Below, piece after piece: positions 18,320 to 26,961 of a stretch of DNA of 64,000 nucleotides. The notes under the pieces are model-generated. The model did no database searches. It was not told the origin of the DNA and saw only the letters and a program-made list of their open reading frames with translations. Location of the stretch: assembly GCF_001513745.1 (NCBI RefSeq), contig NZ_CP013382.1:868001-932000 (forward strand). Direction: 5' to 3'. Source of the DNA: Burkholderia humptydooensis (GTDB lineage Bacteria > Pseudomonadota > Gammaproteobacteria > Burkholderiales > Burkholderiaceae). A program made the position numbers and the translations under genes. The stretch's first letter is position 1. Every line of letters starts with the position of its first letter.

Positions 18320-19984
18320 ATGAGCATCGATTCGACTTCTTCCGGCGGCGTGCAGCCGCTGCATCACGGCGCTTCGGCTTCGGTTCACGCGCCGCCGCCG
18401 ATCGTCGTCACGCCGAAGGACGACGGCGATCAGCCGTTCTTCGACCCGCTCGCCTACGGCAACGGTCCCGACGATTCGGTGGCGGACACGACCGAGGCCG
18501 CGGCGATCACGCACCACACGATCCAGATCGACGGCCGCACGATCGCGTACACGGCAGCCGCGGGCCACCTCGTGACCGTCGACGCGAGCAGTTCGCAGCC
18601 GGCCGCGAAGATCTTCTACGTCGCGTTTACGCAGGACGGCCAGCAGGAGGAAACGCGCCCCGTCACGTTCTTCTACAACGGCGGGCCGGGCTCGTCGGCG
18701 GTGTTCGTGCTGCTCGGCTCGTTCGCGCCGCGGCGGATCCGCACGTCGATGCCGAGCTTCACGCCGCCCGCGCCGTACCGGATGGAAGACAATCCGGACA
18801 GCCTGATCGACAAGAGCGACCTCGTGTTCATCAATCCGGTCGGCACCGGCTATTCGGCAGCGATCGCGCCACGCAAGAACCGCGATTTCTGGGGCGTCGA
18901 TCAGGACGCGAACTCGATCAAGCAGTTCATCAAGCGCTATCTGACGAAGAACAACCGCTGGAACTCGCCGAAGTACCTGTTCGGCGAATCGTACGGCACC
19001 GCGCGCAGTTGCGTGCTCGCGTTCAAGCTGCACGAGGACGGCGTCGACCTGAACGGGATCACGCTGCAGTCGTCGATCCTCGATTACCGGCAGGCGGGCA
19101 ATCCGGTGGGCGCGCTGCCGACCGCGGCGGCCGACGCGTGGTATCACAAGCGGCTCGGCGTCGCGCCGGCGCCGGCCGATCTCGGCGCGTTCGTCGAGGA
19201 GGTCGCGCAGTTCGCGCGCACCGACTATCTCGGCGCGCTGCGCAAGTTCCCGCAGGCCGACGCGGCCGTCGTCAAGAAGCTGTCCGACTATACCGGCATC
19301 GACACGACGACGCTGCTGTCGTGGAGCCTCGACATCGCGGGCTACGACACGCGCGGCAACTCGCTGTTCCTCACGACGCTGCTCAAGGCGCGCGGCCTCG
19401 CGCTCGGCGCGTACGACGGCCGCGTGACGGGGATCGAATCGGGGATCGCGGGCAAGATCGATCCGAACTCGGGCGGCAACGATCCGACGATGACCGCGGT
19501 GTCGGGCGTCTACACGGCGATGTGGAACGCGTATCTGAACGAGCAACTGAAGTACACGTCGAACTCGTCGTTCACCGACCTGAACGATCAGGCGTTCAAG
19601 TACTGGGACTTCGGCCACATCGATCCGACGGGCGCGCAGCAGGGCGTCGATCCGAAGGGCAACGTGATCCTGTACACGGCGGGCGATCTCGCCGCGACGA
19701 TGGCGCTGAACGTCGACCTGAAGGTGCTGTCGGCGAACGGTCTCTACGATTTCGTCACGCCGTTCTACCAGACGGTGCTCGATCTGCAGCAGATGCCGCT
19801 CGAGGCGCCGGCGGTACGGCAGAACCTGTCCGCGCGGTTCTATCCGTCGGGGCACATGGTGTATCTCGACGGCGGCTCGCGCACCGCGCTCAAGCACGAT
19901 CTCGCGCAGATGTACGAATCGACGGTGCGCGACACCGCGGCGGTGATGCGGATTCGCGCGTTGCAGGAGAAAAAGCGCACGTAG
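18320..19984 (+). CDS. Serine carboxypeptidase, peptidase family S10
   Basis: A 554-residue alpha/beta-hydrolase peptidase that would remove C-terminal residues at acid pH. The oxyanion part is FYNGGPGSSAVFVLLGSFAP, the nucleophile is in LFGESYGTARS, the Asp is in ANGLYDFVTPFYQ and the His is in YPSGHMVYLDGG. The start ATG has AGAAGGAG upstream. No signal peptide is seen at the N-terminus (MSIDSTSSGGVQPLHHG). It directly follows the sedolisin gene on the same strand, so an acid endopeptidase and an acid carboxypeptidase are paired here. Confidence 0.92.
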   Translation: MSIDSTSSGGVQPLHHGASASVHAPPPIVVTPKDDGDQPFFDPLAYGNGPDDSVADTTEAAAITHHTIQIDGRTIAYTAAAGHLVTVDASSSQPAAKIFYVAFTQDGQQEETRPVTFFYNGGPGSSAVFVLLGSFAPRRIRTSMPSFTPPAPYRMEDNPDSLIDKSDLVFINPVGTGYSAAIAPRKNRDFWGVDQDANSIKQFIKRYLTKNNRWNSPKYLFGESYGTARSCVLAFKLHEDGVDLNGITLQSSILDYRQAGNPVGALPTAAADAWYHKRLGVAPAPADLGAFVEEVAQFARTDYLGALRKFPQADAAVVKKLSDYTGIDTTTLLSWSLDIAGYDTRGNSLFLTTLLKARGLALGAYDGRVTGIESGIAGKIDPNSGGNDPTMTAVSGVYTAMWNAYLNEQLKYTSNSSFTDLNDQAFKYWDFGHIDPTGAQQGVDPKGNVILYTAGDLAATMALNVDLKVLSANGLYDFVTPFYQTVLDLQQMPLEAPAVRQNLSARFYPSGHMVYLDGGSRTALKHDLAQMYESTVRDTAAVMRIRALQEKKRT

Positions 19985-20010
19985 CGCGGCGCTTCGAAGC
20001 CGGCGGCGAG

Positions 20011-20047
20011 CGCCCGAAACGCCTTGGCAGCGGGGCGTTTTCGGGCG
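20011..20047. terminator. Bidirectional hairpin terminator candidate
   Basis: CGCCCGAAACGCC (20011-20023) pairs with GGCGTTTTCGGGCG (20034-20047) with one bulge. It lies between the convergent S10 peptidase and dehydrogenase genes, where a shared terminator is expected. Confidence 0.6.
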
Positions 20048-20105
20048 TTCGTGGTCATTTGCGGCAGCGTCTGGCGGCGCTTGGCGACGGAATCGCCCGC
20101 CATCG

Positions 20106-21329
20106 TCAACGCTTGCGAATCAGCACATCGGGCGTCAACTGCTCGCAGCCGTTGACGCCGAGCATCGCCAGGTTCCGGTCCACTTCTTCCCGCAGCAGGC
20201 GAATCGCATGCGCGACGCCGGCTTCGCCCGCCACCGCCGCCGCATAGTTGAACGGCCGCCCGATGAACACCATCCGCGCGCCCAGCGCCAGCGCCTTCAG
20301 CACGTCCGAGCCGCGGCGAAAGCCGCTGTCGATCATCACCGGATACCCGTCGCCGACAGCCTGCACGACGTCGCGCAGGACCCGCATCGGCGATACGGCG
20401 CCGTCCAACTGGCGGCCGCCGTGATTGGACAGGATGATGCCGTCGGCGCCCGCTTCGCGCGTGATCAGCGCATCGTCGACGCTGAGCACGCCCTTGATCA
20501 CGAGCTCGCCCGTCCATTGCTCGCGGATTTGCCGCACGTGCGCCCAGTTGAGGTGATCGCGCGCGGAGAAATCGCGCAGCACGTTGGCGGAAAGAATCGG
20601 CGCGCCGCGCGTCGCAAACGAATTCTCGAAATGCGGCATGCCGTGCGTGAGCAGCGTGCGCGCGAACGTGCGCAGCAGCCAGCGCGGCCGCGTCAGCCCG
20701 TCCCAGAAAAGGCGCGGGCTCGGGCGCAGCGGCGTCGAAAAACCCGTGCGCACGTTGTTTTCGCGGTTCGCGGACACAGGAATGTCGACGGTGACGACGA
20801 GTGTCCGGTAGCCGGCGCGCGCGATGCGCTCGACGAGCGCGCGAATGCGGCCGGCGTCGCCCGGAAGGTACGCCTGGAACCACGTGTCGGGCGCGGCGGC
20901 GGCCACGTCCTCGAGCGGGATCAGCGACGAGCCGCTCATGATCGACGCGATCCCCGCGCGCTGCGCCGCGCGCGCGAGCACGACGTCGCCGCGATACGCC
21001 GACAGCGCATTGATGCCCATCGGCGCGATGCCGAACGGCGACGCGTAGCGCCGGCCGAACAGTTCGACGCCCTGCTGCCGCTGCGAAACGTCGCGCAGCA
21101 CGCGCGTCACGAAGGCGTATTCGTCGAATGCCGCGCGGTTGTCGTCGCGGGTGCGGTTGTCTTCGGCCGCGCCGCTGACGTAGCCGAAGATCGGGCGCGG
21201 CAGCGCGCGGCGCGCCTTCGCCTCGAAGTCGTGCAGGCTCAGCACGTCCCGCAGGACGCGCGGCGGCCTGGCGGCGGCGCTTGCCGCAGGCCGGTTCTGT
21301 TCGACGATCGGGGAGGTAACGGTGCTCAT
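20106..21329 (-). CDS. FMN-dependent alpha-hydroxy-acid (lactate-type) dehydrogenase
   Basis: A 407-residue flavoenzyme of the lactate dehydrogenase/glycolate oxidase family. It oxidises an L-2-hydroxy acid and passes electrons onward. Conserved parts are FGYVSGAAEDNRT, FGIAPMGINALSAY, LVIKGVLS (FMN-contacting Lys), ILSNHGGRQLDGAVSP (catalytic His and Arg) and VMIDSGFRRGSDVLKALALG. The substrate (lactate, mandelate or other) cannot be fixed. A divergent LysR regulator starts 100 bp away. Confidence 0.9.
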   Translation of the reverse strand: MSTVTSPIVEQNRPAASAAARPPRVLRDVLSLHDFEAKARRALPRPIFGYVSGAAEDNRTRDDNRAAFDEYAFVTRVLRDVSQRQQGVELFGRRYASPFGIAPMGINALSAYRGDVVLARAAQRAGIASIMSGSSLIPLEDVAAAAPDTWFQAYLPGDAGRIRALVERIARAGYRTLVVTVDIPVSANRENNVRTGFSTPLRPSPRLFWDGLTRPRWLLRTFARTLLTHGMPHFENSFATRGAPILSANVLRDFSARDHLNWAHVRQIREQWTGELVIKGVLSVDDALITREAGADGIILSNHGGRQLDGAVSPMRVLRDVVQAVGDGYPVMIDSGFRRGSDVLKALALGARMVFIGRPFNYAAAVAGEAGVAHAIRLLREEVDRNLAMLGVNGCEQLTPDVLIRKR

Positions 21330-21428
21330 AGTGGGCTTTCCTGACGCGACGCAGCCATTCTATGCAGCCGCGGCATCGATAAAAAGCGATAATCTTCAAA
21401 CGAAATCGTTCGATAAAAGCGAAGAATC

Positions 21429-22316
21429 ATGGCAACTCCGACGCTCAAGCAACTGGACGCCTTCTACTGGGCGGCGACCTGCGCCAATTTCTCGACCGCG
21501 GCGCAGCGGCTTCATCTGTCGATCTCGTCGTTGTCGAAGCGGATCAACGAGTTGGAGCAGGCCGTGGGCCGCACGCTGTTCGACCGCAGCGGCCATCGCG
21601 CGGTGCTGACCGAAGACGGCGAAACGCTGCTGCCGGCCGCCGTTCGCGTGCTGGAATCCGTCGCGGCGCTGCAGGACGCGTTCGCGGAAGACAAGGGATT
21701 GACGGGCCGCCTGCGCTTCGGCGTGGGCGAGCTGTCGGCGCTGACGTGGCTGCCTCGCTTCGTCGCGGCCGTGCAGAAACTGCATCCGCAGTTGAGCCTC
21801 GAGCCGTACGTCGACGTCGGCGCAGCGCTCGAAGAGAAGGTGGATGCGGGCGAGCTGGATTTCGCGGTGATCGCGGGCCGTTCGTCGCGCGGCAGCATCC
21901 AGTCGCAGCCGGTGACGGAAGCCCGGTTCGCGTGGATGGCCGCGGAAAAACTGGCGGGCGGCGAGCGCACGTTGACGCCGGCGTTGCTCGCGCGCCATGC
22001 GCTCGTCATCCTGCCCTCGGGCTCGGGCGTCACGCGCATCCTCGACGAATGGCTGCTCGCATGCGGAATCAATCATCCGCGACGCATCGCGTGCAACAAC
22101 TGGAGCGCGGTGGCGGGCATGCTGCGCGAAGGCGTCGGCATCGGTTTCCTGCCCACCGGCTGGGCCGATGCGCGAACGGGCGGCGGCCTCGTGCAACTGA
22201 CGAGCGAGCCGCCGCTGTCGCCGCTCCACTATGCGTTCCAATGGCGGCGCGGCGACATGCGCGGGCTGATTCCGTCGATGCTGGCGCTCGTGCGGCAGCA
22301 CGCGGATTTTCGCTGA
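21429..22316 (+). CDS. LysR-family transcriptional regulator
   Basis: A 295-residue regulator. The N-terminal winged HTH is LKQLDAFYWAATCANFSTAA, then QRLHLSISSLSKRINELEQA (about residues 6-45). The C-terminal part is a periplasmic-binding-protein-like inducer domain. It is divergent from the alpha-hydroxy-acid dehydrogenase. The 100-bp gap contains repeated CGATAA motifs that may form its operator. It probably controls the dehydrogenase in response to its substrate. Confidence 0.9.
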   Translation: MATPTLKQLDAFYWAATCANFSTAAQRLHLSISSLSKRINELEQAVGRTLFDRSGHRAVLTEDGETLLPAAVRVLESVAALQDAFAEDKGLTGRLRFGVGELSALTWLPRFVAAVQKLHPQLSLEPYVDVGAALEEKVDAGELDFAVIAGRSSRGSIQSQPVTEARFAWMAAEKLAGGERTLTPALLARHALVILPSGSGVTRILDEWLLACGINHPRRIACNNWSAVAGMLREGVGIGFLPTGWADARTGGGLVQLTSEPPLSPLHYAFQWRRGDMRGLIPSMLALVRQHADFR

Positions 22317-22422
22317 GCCGGCGTTCGGTTTGCGTCGGGACACGTCGCGTCCCGTCGCTTCGCGGCGCAGCGGTGCGGGAATCAGCGCGGGAATCGGCGC
22401 AACGCACGACGACGAACCGGAT

Positions 22423-23148
22423 TCAATCCCGGTCGATGCAGGACACGGCCTTCGGATCGGGCATCCACAGATAGCACAGCAGCGACACCAGCACGCACGC
22501 GGACACGTACCAGAAGAACCAGGTCTCGTGGCCGATGCTCTTCGTCCACAGCGCGATGTACTCGGCCGTGCCGCCGAACAGCGACACCGTGATCGCATAG
22601 GGCAGGCCGACGCCCAGCGCGCGGATCTCGACCGGAAACAGTTCGGCCTTCGCGACCGCGCTGACCGACGAATAGAGGCTGACGATCAGCAGCGCCGCCG
22701 AGATCAGCGCGAGTGCGCCGCCCATCGTCTTCACCGTCGTCAGCGCGCTGAAGATCGGCACCGTGCACAGCGTGCCGAGCACCCCGAACGCGATCAGCAG
22801 CGGGCGGCGGCCGACGCGATCGGACAGGCTGCCGAACACCGGCTGCATCAGCACGAACGCGATCAGGCTGATGACGGACACCATCGACGCGTCCGCCTTG
22901 CTCATCCCCGCGCTGTTGACGAGGAATTTCTGCATGTACGTCGTGTACGCGTAGAACGCGACCGTGCCGCCGAGCGTCAGGCCCGCGACGATCAGGCAGG
23001 CGCGCTTGTGCCGGAACAATCCGGCGACCGACGCGCGGCTGCGCTGGCTCTGCCGGTGCTGCTCGAACGATTCCGTTTCTTCCATGTTCCGGCGCAGGAA
23101 GATCGCGACGCCCGCCGCGAGCGAGCCGATCAGGAACGGAATGCGCCA
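22423..23148 (-). pseudogene. kgtP: KgtP-like dicarboxylate permease, 3' part (gene split by the island)
   Basis: This is the C-terminal 241 codons of a metabolite:H+ symporter of the MFS, close in sequence to E. coli alpha-ketoglutarate permease: GWRIPF-type junction, IFLRRNMEETESFEQH, YTTYMQKFLVNSAGM, SDRVGRRPLL and GVGLPYAITVSLFGGTAEYI. The matching N-terminal half lies at 39057-39668 across the island. The frame stays open for nine codons into island DNA, up to an ATG at 23175, so a truncated product starting in the island is possible. It would lack the first five or six helices and should not transport. Confidence 0.92.
23138..23148. repeat. Left attachment core (11-bp direct repeat)
   Basis: GGAATGCGCCA. 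To the left the sequence continues as kgtP; to the right it diverges into island DNA. The identical core is at 39064-39074. In the intact gene this encodes the conserved WRIP stretch. Confidence 0.85.
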
Positions 23149-23419
23149 AGCCCTGCGACTGGAATCGGACCCCAAAATTATTCTTTATAAATCAAATGGA
23201 TGGGGCGATTTCTCGCGTGCCAGTGCTGGTGAGTGCCCTGCGTGTAACACCCATGTAAGCAAAAGGCGAGTGCCACGAGTGGTTCGCGCCTCCGCTCAAA
23301 TGGCCGATCTCCTGTTACCGACGATCGCGGAGCCTGCGTGCGGAAGGCAACGTCAACGTGCGCCCGGCGGCGAACACAGCCTGGAATCCGGCCGGCAGCA
23401 TGCATCCGCTAAACACGGT

Positions 23420-23515
23420 AACACGCGATGTTTCGAACAGGGGGAAATCATGCTCCCGAGTCCTACGAAACAAATGCGGCGCGATATTTGGGGGATGGCA
23501 GCGAGGCAACGATGA
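23420..23515 (+). pseudogene. Remnant of an immunity-protein C-terminal module
   Basis: A short in-frame stretch reads NTRCFEQGEIMLPSPTKQM, then RRDIWGMAARQR, then stop. It resembles the C-terminal module of the immunity gene at 30246-31586 (SERFFEQGEVMPVIEGSQWG): the DNA shares a TTCGAACAGGGGGA core. It has no start or body of its own. I read it as the last part of an older effector/immunity gene eroded at the left end of the island. The match is short, so this is tentative. Confidence 0.4.
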
Positions 23516-23611
23516 GAAGCACGGACATTTGCATTGAATGTCCGCGTGCAGTATTCTGTAAGCTTCGCTGAAACAACAGCGAACCGGGATGACAGCCGGA
23601 AATTGCAGAAG

Positions 23612-23640
23612 GCGGACAACCGCCGAGCGCGGTTTTTTTG
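23612..23640 (+). terminator. Rho-independent terminator candidate
   Basis: AACCGC-cgagc-GCGGTT followed by a run of T, enclosed in a second short stem formed by GCGGAC (23612-23617) and GTCCGC (23642-23647). It would end a short leftover transcript from the island edge before the structured leader that follows. Confidence 0.6.
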
Positions 23641-23718
23641 CGTCCGCACACTAAGCGCCTTCAATGGTCGGGCCTTGGTGGGGGAGCGCTTGCGCTCGCC
23701 GGGTTCTTCTGCACCGGT

Positions 23719-23795
23719 CTGTCAACCCTACCTTGTGCCCGGCCACCCCCGTTTGACAGCGGGAGCCGGGTTTTTTACCCGCAGAAGGAGGCCGC
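23719..23795 (+). ncRNA. Structured leader candidate before the 77-aa gene
   Basis: CTGTCAA (23719-23725) pairs with TTGACAG (23753-23759) around a GC-rich loop. This is followed by CGGG-tttttta-CCCG (23767-23781) and then AAGGAGG and the ATG at 23796. The arrangement looks like a leader or attenuator controlling the small gene. No known riboswitch family is recognised. The whole 23149-23795 stretch has no supported complete gene. Confidence 0.35.
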
Positions 23796-24029
23796 ATGTT
23801 GCGTCATGATTCCGCTCGTCTCGAATCCTCAGAACCGTCCCTGATTAACGTTGCACTCGTCGGCGTCGACAACTTGTTCGCGTTGGCGAAACTGCTCGCC
23901 GTAGAGCAAGGTGTCGCGTTATTTGCCGGTCTGGCATTGGTAGAGCAGATGGCGATCTTCAACCTCTTCGAAATCACGCTCACGGCGGTCCGGGACACGC
24001 TTAACGAACTCGGAGAGCAAAAAAACTAA
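23796..24029 (+). CDS. Hypothetical 77-aa protein
   Basis: Starts MLRHDSARLESSEPSLINVA, with AAGGAGG only 4 nt before the ATG. The middle is rich in Leu and Ala (LFALAKLLAVEQGVALF) and should form amphipathic helices. There is no signal peptide or known catalytic motif. I do not recognise the family; small proteins of this kind are common at the edges of Burkholderia mobile elements. It is the first rightward gene of the island's left half. Confidence 0.55.
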   Translation: MLRHDSARLESSEPSLINVALVGVDNLFALAKLLAVEQGVALFAGLALVEQMAIFNLFEITLTAVRDTLNELGEQKN

Positions 24030-24168
24030 AACACGACGATTCGAGCCGCCATCGGAAGAAAACTTGCTACCCTATGTACGGAAAGGCCTCGTGGAAAGCG
24101 AGCCAGAAGGGGACAGGTAGGTCGCCTCGTTGGCGGCGCATTTTGCGCAACCCGACACCCCTTAGAGG

Positions 24169-24396
24169 ATGGTTGAATTGGAAAAGACCGTGGATACGCT
24201 CAAAGTTGAAGCCGAGATCGGCAAACTGATGACCGAGGCATCGAAGCTGACTGCTGAAGCTGCGAAGTTGAATGCGGAAACGATGAAGCTAAACGCGGAG
24301 GCGTTCAAGCTGCAACGGGAGTCGCGCTGGTATCCGGTCATATGGGCTACCGCGTTCGTCGGTGCGGTAATCGGTGTTGCCCGGATTCTCCACTAA
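24169..24396 (+). CDS. Small coiled-coil, membrane-anchored protein (75 aa)
   Basis: Residues about 18-52 are five near-perfect heptads (KLMTEAS, KLTAEAA, KLNAETM, KLNAEAF, KLQRESR), followed by one membrane helix (WYPVIWATAFVGAVIGVARIL). This gives a short cytoplasmic coiled coil on a C-terminal anchor. The start ATG at 24169 has a weak AGAGG nearby. A good terminator follows (24409-24431). The function is unknown; it sits just upstream of the VgrG cargo module. Confidence 0.6.
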   Translation: MVELEKTVDTLKVEAEIGKLMTEASKLTAEAAKLNAETMKLNAEAFKLQRESRWYPVIWATAFVGAVIGVARILH

Positions 24397-24408
24397 CCCA
24401 ACAAATAG

Positions 24409-24431
24409 ACCCGCCGCGAGGCGGGTTTTTT
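24409..24431 (+). terminator. Rho-independent terminator
   Basis: ACCCGCC-gcga-GGCGGGT followed by a run of T. It ends the transcript of the 75-aa gene and separates it from vgrG. Confidence 0.85.
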
Positions 24432-25508
24432 CTGGACGCGAAAAACCGCGATCGGCTATCGATCTTCGCAGGTTGAAAGACTCGCTCGGCAAGACTGGTT
24501 GGAAACGGGCATCCAGGTTCTCGGGCAATCCACTCGTAGCCAATCCTCCGATCTATTTGACGGCCGCCCAATTGCCTGCTAGGGTCAATCCGCATAATCC
24601 AGCGGGAGGGGAGCGGTAACGGCCGGTCGACCATTCGAACACCACAAAACGCGCCCCCGATATACCAAAGAATGTGAGGGCCAGTCGTGTTGTTGTCCGA
24701 TCAAATTCGCGCCATCGCCGAAGGCATGCTTGGCTTCGGCAGCCGCCCGATACGGGTGAATTGGGGGCAGGATCGCCAGAAGCGGTTCGATAACCAACTC
24801 GCGCTTTTGTACGCCGAAACCGACGAAGGTTTGATGACCGGGATCGTCGGCCATCTTGTCTGTGTGTCAACGCGTTCCGATCTACCGTCGTCCATGTTCA
24901 TGGGGCTACCGGTCGGCCTCGATATCTACACGGCCGACACGAGCACGCCCCGTTCAATCAACGGCATCGTCTCCGAAGTGCGCATCGGCGCATCAGACGG
25001 CGACCTCACCTGTTACCGGTTCACCATCATTGACGCCGTGCGGTTGCTGCACGGCAAGTTCAATTCCCGCATCTTCAAGAACAAGCGCCTGCCCGATATC
25101 TTTCAGATGCTGTTCGCCGGATATTGCCGTCATGCCGGATTTGCGCGCGCAGTCGACCTCGATCTGTCGTTGCTCAACACCGCACGGTATCCCGAACGCG
25201 TGTTCGTGCGACAAGCAGACGAGCCGGACGGCAAATTCATCGAACGGCTCGCCCGCCGGGACGGCATCACGTATTTCGCGCGGCCCGGCGACCAGAAGGG
25301 CAAGGTCAGCGACACGCCGATGCACACCGTTGTGATGGTGGACGATCCAAGCCATGTGCCGCGCTCGCGCGCGCAAACGTTACGCTACGGCGGGGCGACC
25401 GGAACGCATACCTCCGACACGATCACGTCAATGTCATGGGCGCACGCGATGACATCGCGCCGCGCCACGATCCAGTCTCCCGACTTCAAGACCGCACGTG
25501 TCGCCAGC

Positions 25509-25517
25509 AGCGCGCAG
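25509..25517. repeat. Target-site duplication of the IS256-family copy (left)
   Basis: AGCGCGCAG, repeated exactly at 26953-26961. It occupies three whole codons of vgrG (Ser-Ala-Gln). Confidence 0.88.
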
Positions 25518-26952
25518 GAGCAGTTGTCAAATCTGGTGTATCAGCAGTCGGCGGCATGATCAGGCGGCGAGCGGTTGCTGAGCCGGTGTGCTTTCGATCA
25601 CCGGGGTACCATCCTTGAAGGGAATGCCCTTCATGAGCTGTTCGATCTTGTCCACGCCGCGGATACGGCGCCACGACTGTTCAGCCGATTCGATCAGCTT
25701 GAATGCCAGACCAAGGAAGGTCGCGCGCGACAGACAGTTGCGCGTACGCGTTGTGCGATGACGTACCGTCGCAAACGTCGATTCGATCGGGTTGGTCGTT
25801 CGCAGATGCTGCCAGTGTTCAGCTGGAAAGTCGTAGAACGCGAGCAACTCGTCGCGGTCCTTCGTGACCTTCTCAGCGGCCTTGGGATATTTGGCCGAAT
25901 ACGTCGCAACGAACTGGTTGAACGCGACGATGGCCTCGGCTCGCGTTGCCGCATTCCAGATTTCAGACAGGGCAGCCTTGGCGCGGCCGTGCTGCGATTT
26001 CGGCAGAGCGTTGAGCACGTTGCCGATCTTGTGGAACCAGCAGCGTTGTTGCCTGGTCTGCGGGAACACTTCTTCAAGCGCCGCCCACAGGCCCATCGCG
26101 CCGTCGCCAGTAGCCAGCAGCGGGCCGGCCTGCAGCCCGCGTGCCTTCAGGTCCAGCAACAGGTCACGCCACGAATCCTTCGATTCGCGATAGCCGTCGG
26201 CGAGCGCCACGCGCTCCTTGCTCCCGTCCGGCTTCACGCCGATGATCACCAGCAGGCACTGGCCATCGGAGTCTTCGCTGCGCGCGCCGGTGTGAATGCC
26301 ATCAGCCCACCAGTAGACCCAGCGCGAGCCCGACAGGTCGCGTTTGTTCCATCGCTCGAACTCGTCGGCCCATTGCGCCTTCAGGCGCACCACGACATTG
26401 GGCGAGAGGCCTTTGGCTTGTTCGCCGAGCAGCACGCTGAACGCTTCGCTCATGTCGCCGGTGGAAACACCGCGCAGGTAAAGCCACGGCAGCGCCGCGC
26501 TCACCCGGGGCGACTTGCGCACGTAGGGCGGCACGATGTTCGAGTTGAACTTCACGCCCGAGCCCGAACGGTCACGCACCTTGGGCACCTGAACCGGCAC
26601 GGGCCCGACTGCCGTGACGACCTCGCGTTCGGGCAGATAGCCGTTGCGCACGATCGCGCGCCGTCCGTCCAGCGTTTTCACGTTCGAATACTGCTCGAGC
26701 AATGCCGCCAATTCCGCCTCGATCGCCTGCTGGATAATCTGCCGCGCGCCCTGCTGGATCAGGTCGTCCAGACCGGGCAGGCCCTTCACTTCCGTTGCTG
26801 CTTGACTGCCGTTTGTTTCCTGCGTACGTTTCGCCATGGTGGTGGAGTTCGGTTGCTGGGTGTTACCGTGGAAAGCAACATTTTCAGCTAACCGCCACCG
26901 CCTTCTCATTTCCCGCCGACCACCCGCCGTACACCAAATTCGACATTAGCTC
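25518..26952. mobile_element. IS256-family insertion sequence (1435 bp)
   Basis: The ends are imperfect inverted repeats. The left end starts GAGCAGTTGTCAAATCTGGT and the right end, read inward, starts GAGCTAATGTCGAATTTGGT. It is flanked by a 9-bp duplication, AGCGCGCAG, in the IS256 size range. It contains one intact transposase gene in the opposite direction to vgrG. The precise duplication implies a simple, fairly recent insertion. Confidence 0.9.
25560..26837 (-). CDS. IS256-family (mutator-type) transposase
   Basis: A 425-residue DDE transposase. It starts at MAKRTQETNGSQ (26837); a longer frame upstream lacks homology. Family parts seen are ALPWLYLRGVSTGDMSEAFS, WVYWWADGIHTGARSEDSDG (first Asp), LLATGDGAMGLWAAL (second Asp), QRCWFHKIGNVLNALPK (the C/WxHK motif) and TTNPIESTFATVRHRT (the Glu). 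It appears intact and could be active. Confidence 0.93.
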   Translation of the reverse strand: MAKRTQETNGSQAATEVKGLPGLDDLIQQGARQIIQQAIEAELAALLEQYSNVKTLDGRRAIVRNGYLPEREVVTAVGPVPVQVPKVRDRSGSGVKFNSNIVPPYVRKSPRVSAALPWLYLRGVSTGDMSEAFSVLLGEQAKGLSPNVVVRLKAQWADEFERWNKRDLSGSRWVYWWADGIHTGARSEDSDGQCLLVIIGVKPDGSKERVALADGYRESKDSWRDLLLDLKARGLQAGPLLATGDGAMGLWAALEEVFPQTRQQRCWFHKIGNVLNALPKSQHGRAKAALSEIWNAATRAEAIVAFNQFVATYSAKYPKAAEKVTKDRDELLAFYDFPAEHWQHLRTTNPIESTFATVRHRTTRTRNCLSRATFLGLAFKLIESAEQSWRRIRGVDKIEQLMKGIPFKDGTPVIESTPAQQPLAA

Positions 26953-26961
26953 AGCGCGCAG
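26953..26961. repeat. Target-site duplication of the IS256-family copy (right)
   Basis: AGCGCGCAG, identical to 25509-25517. The vgrG frame resumes directly after it. Confidence 0.88.
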
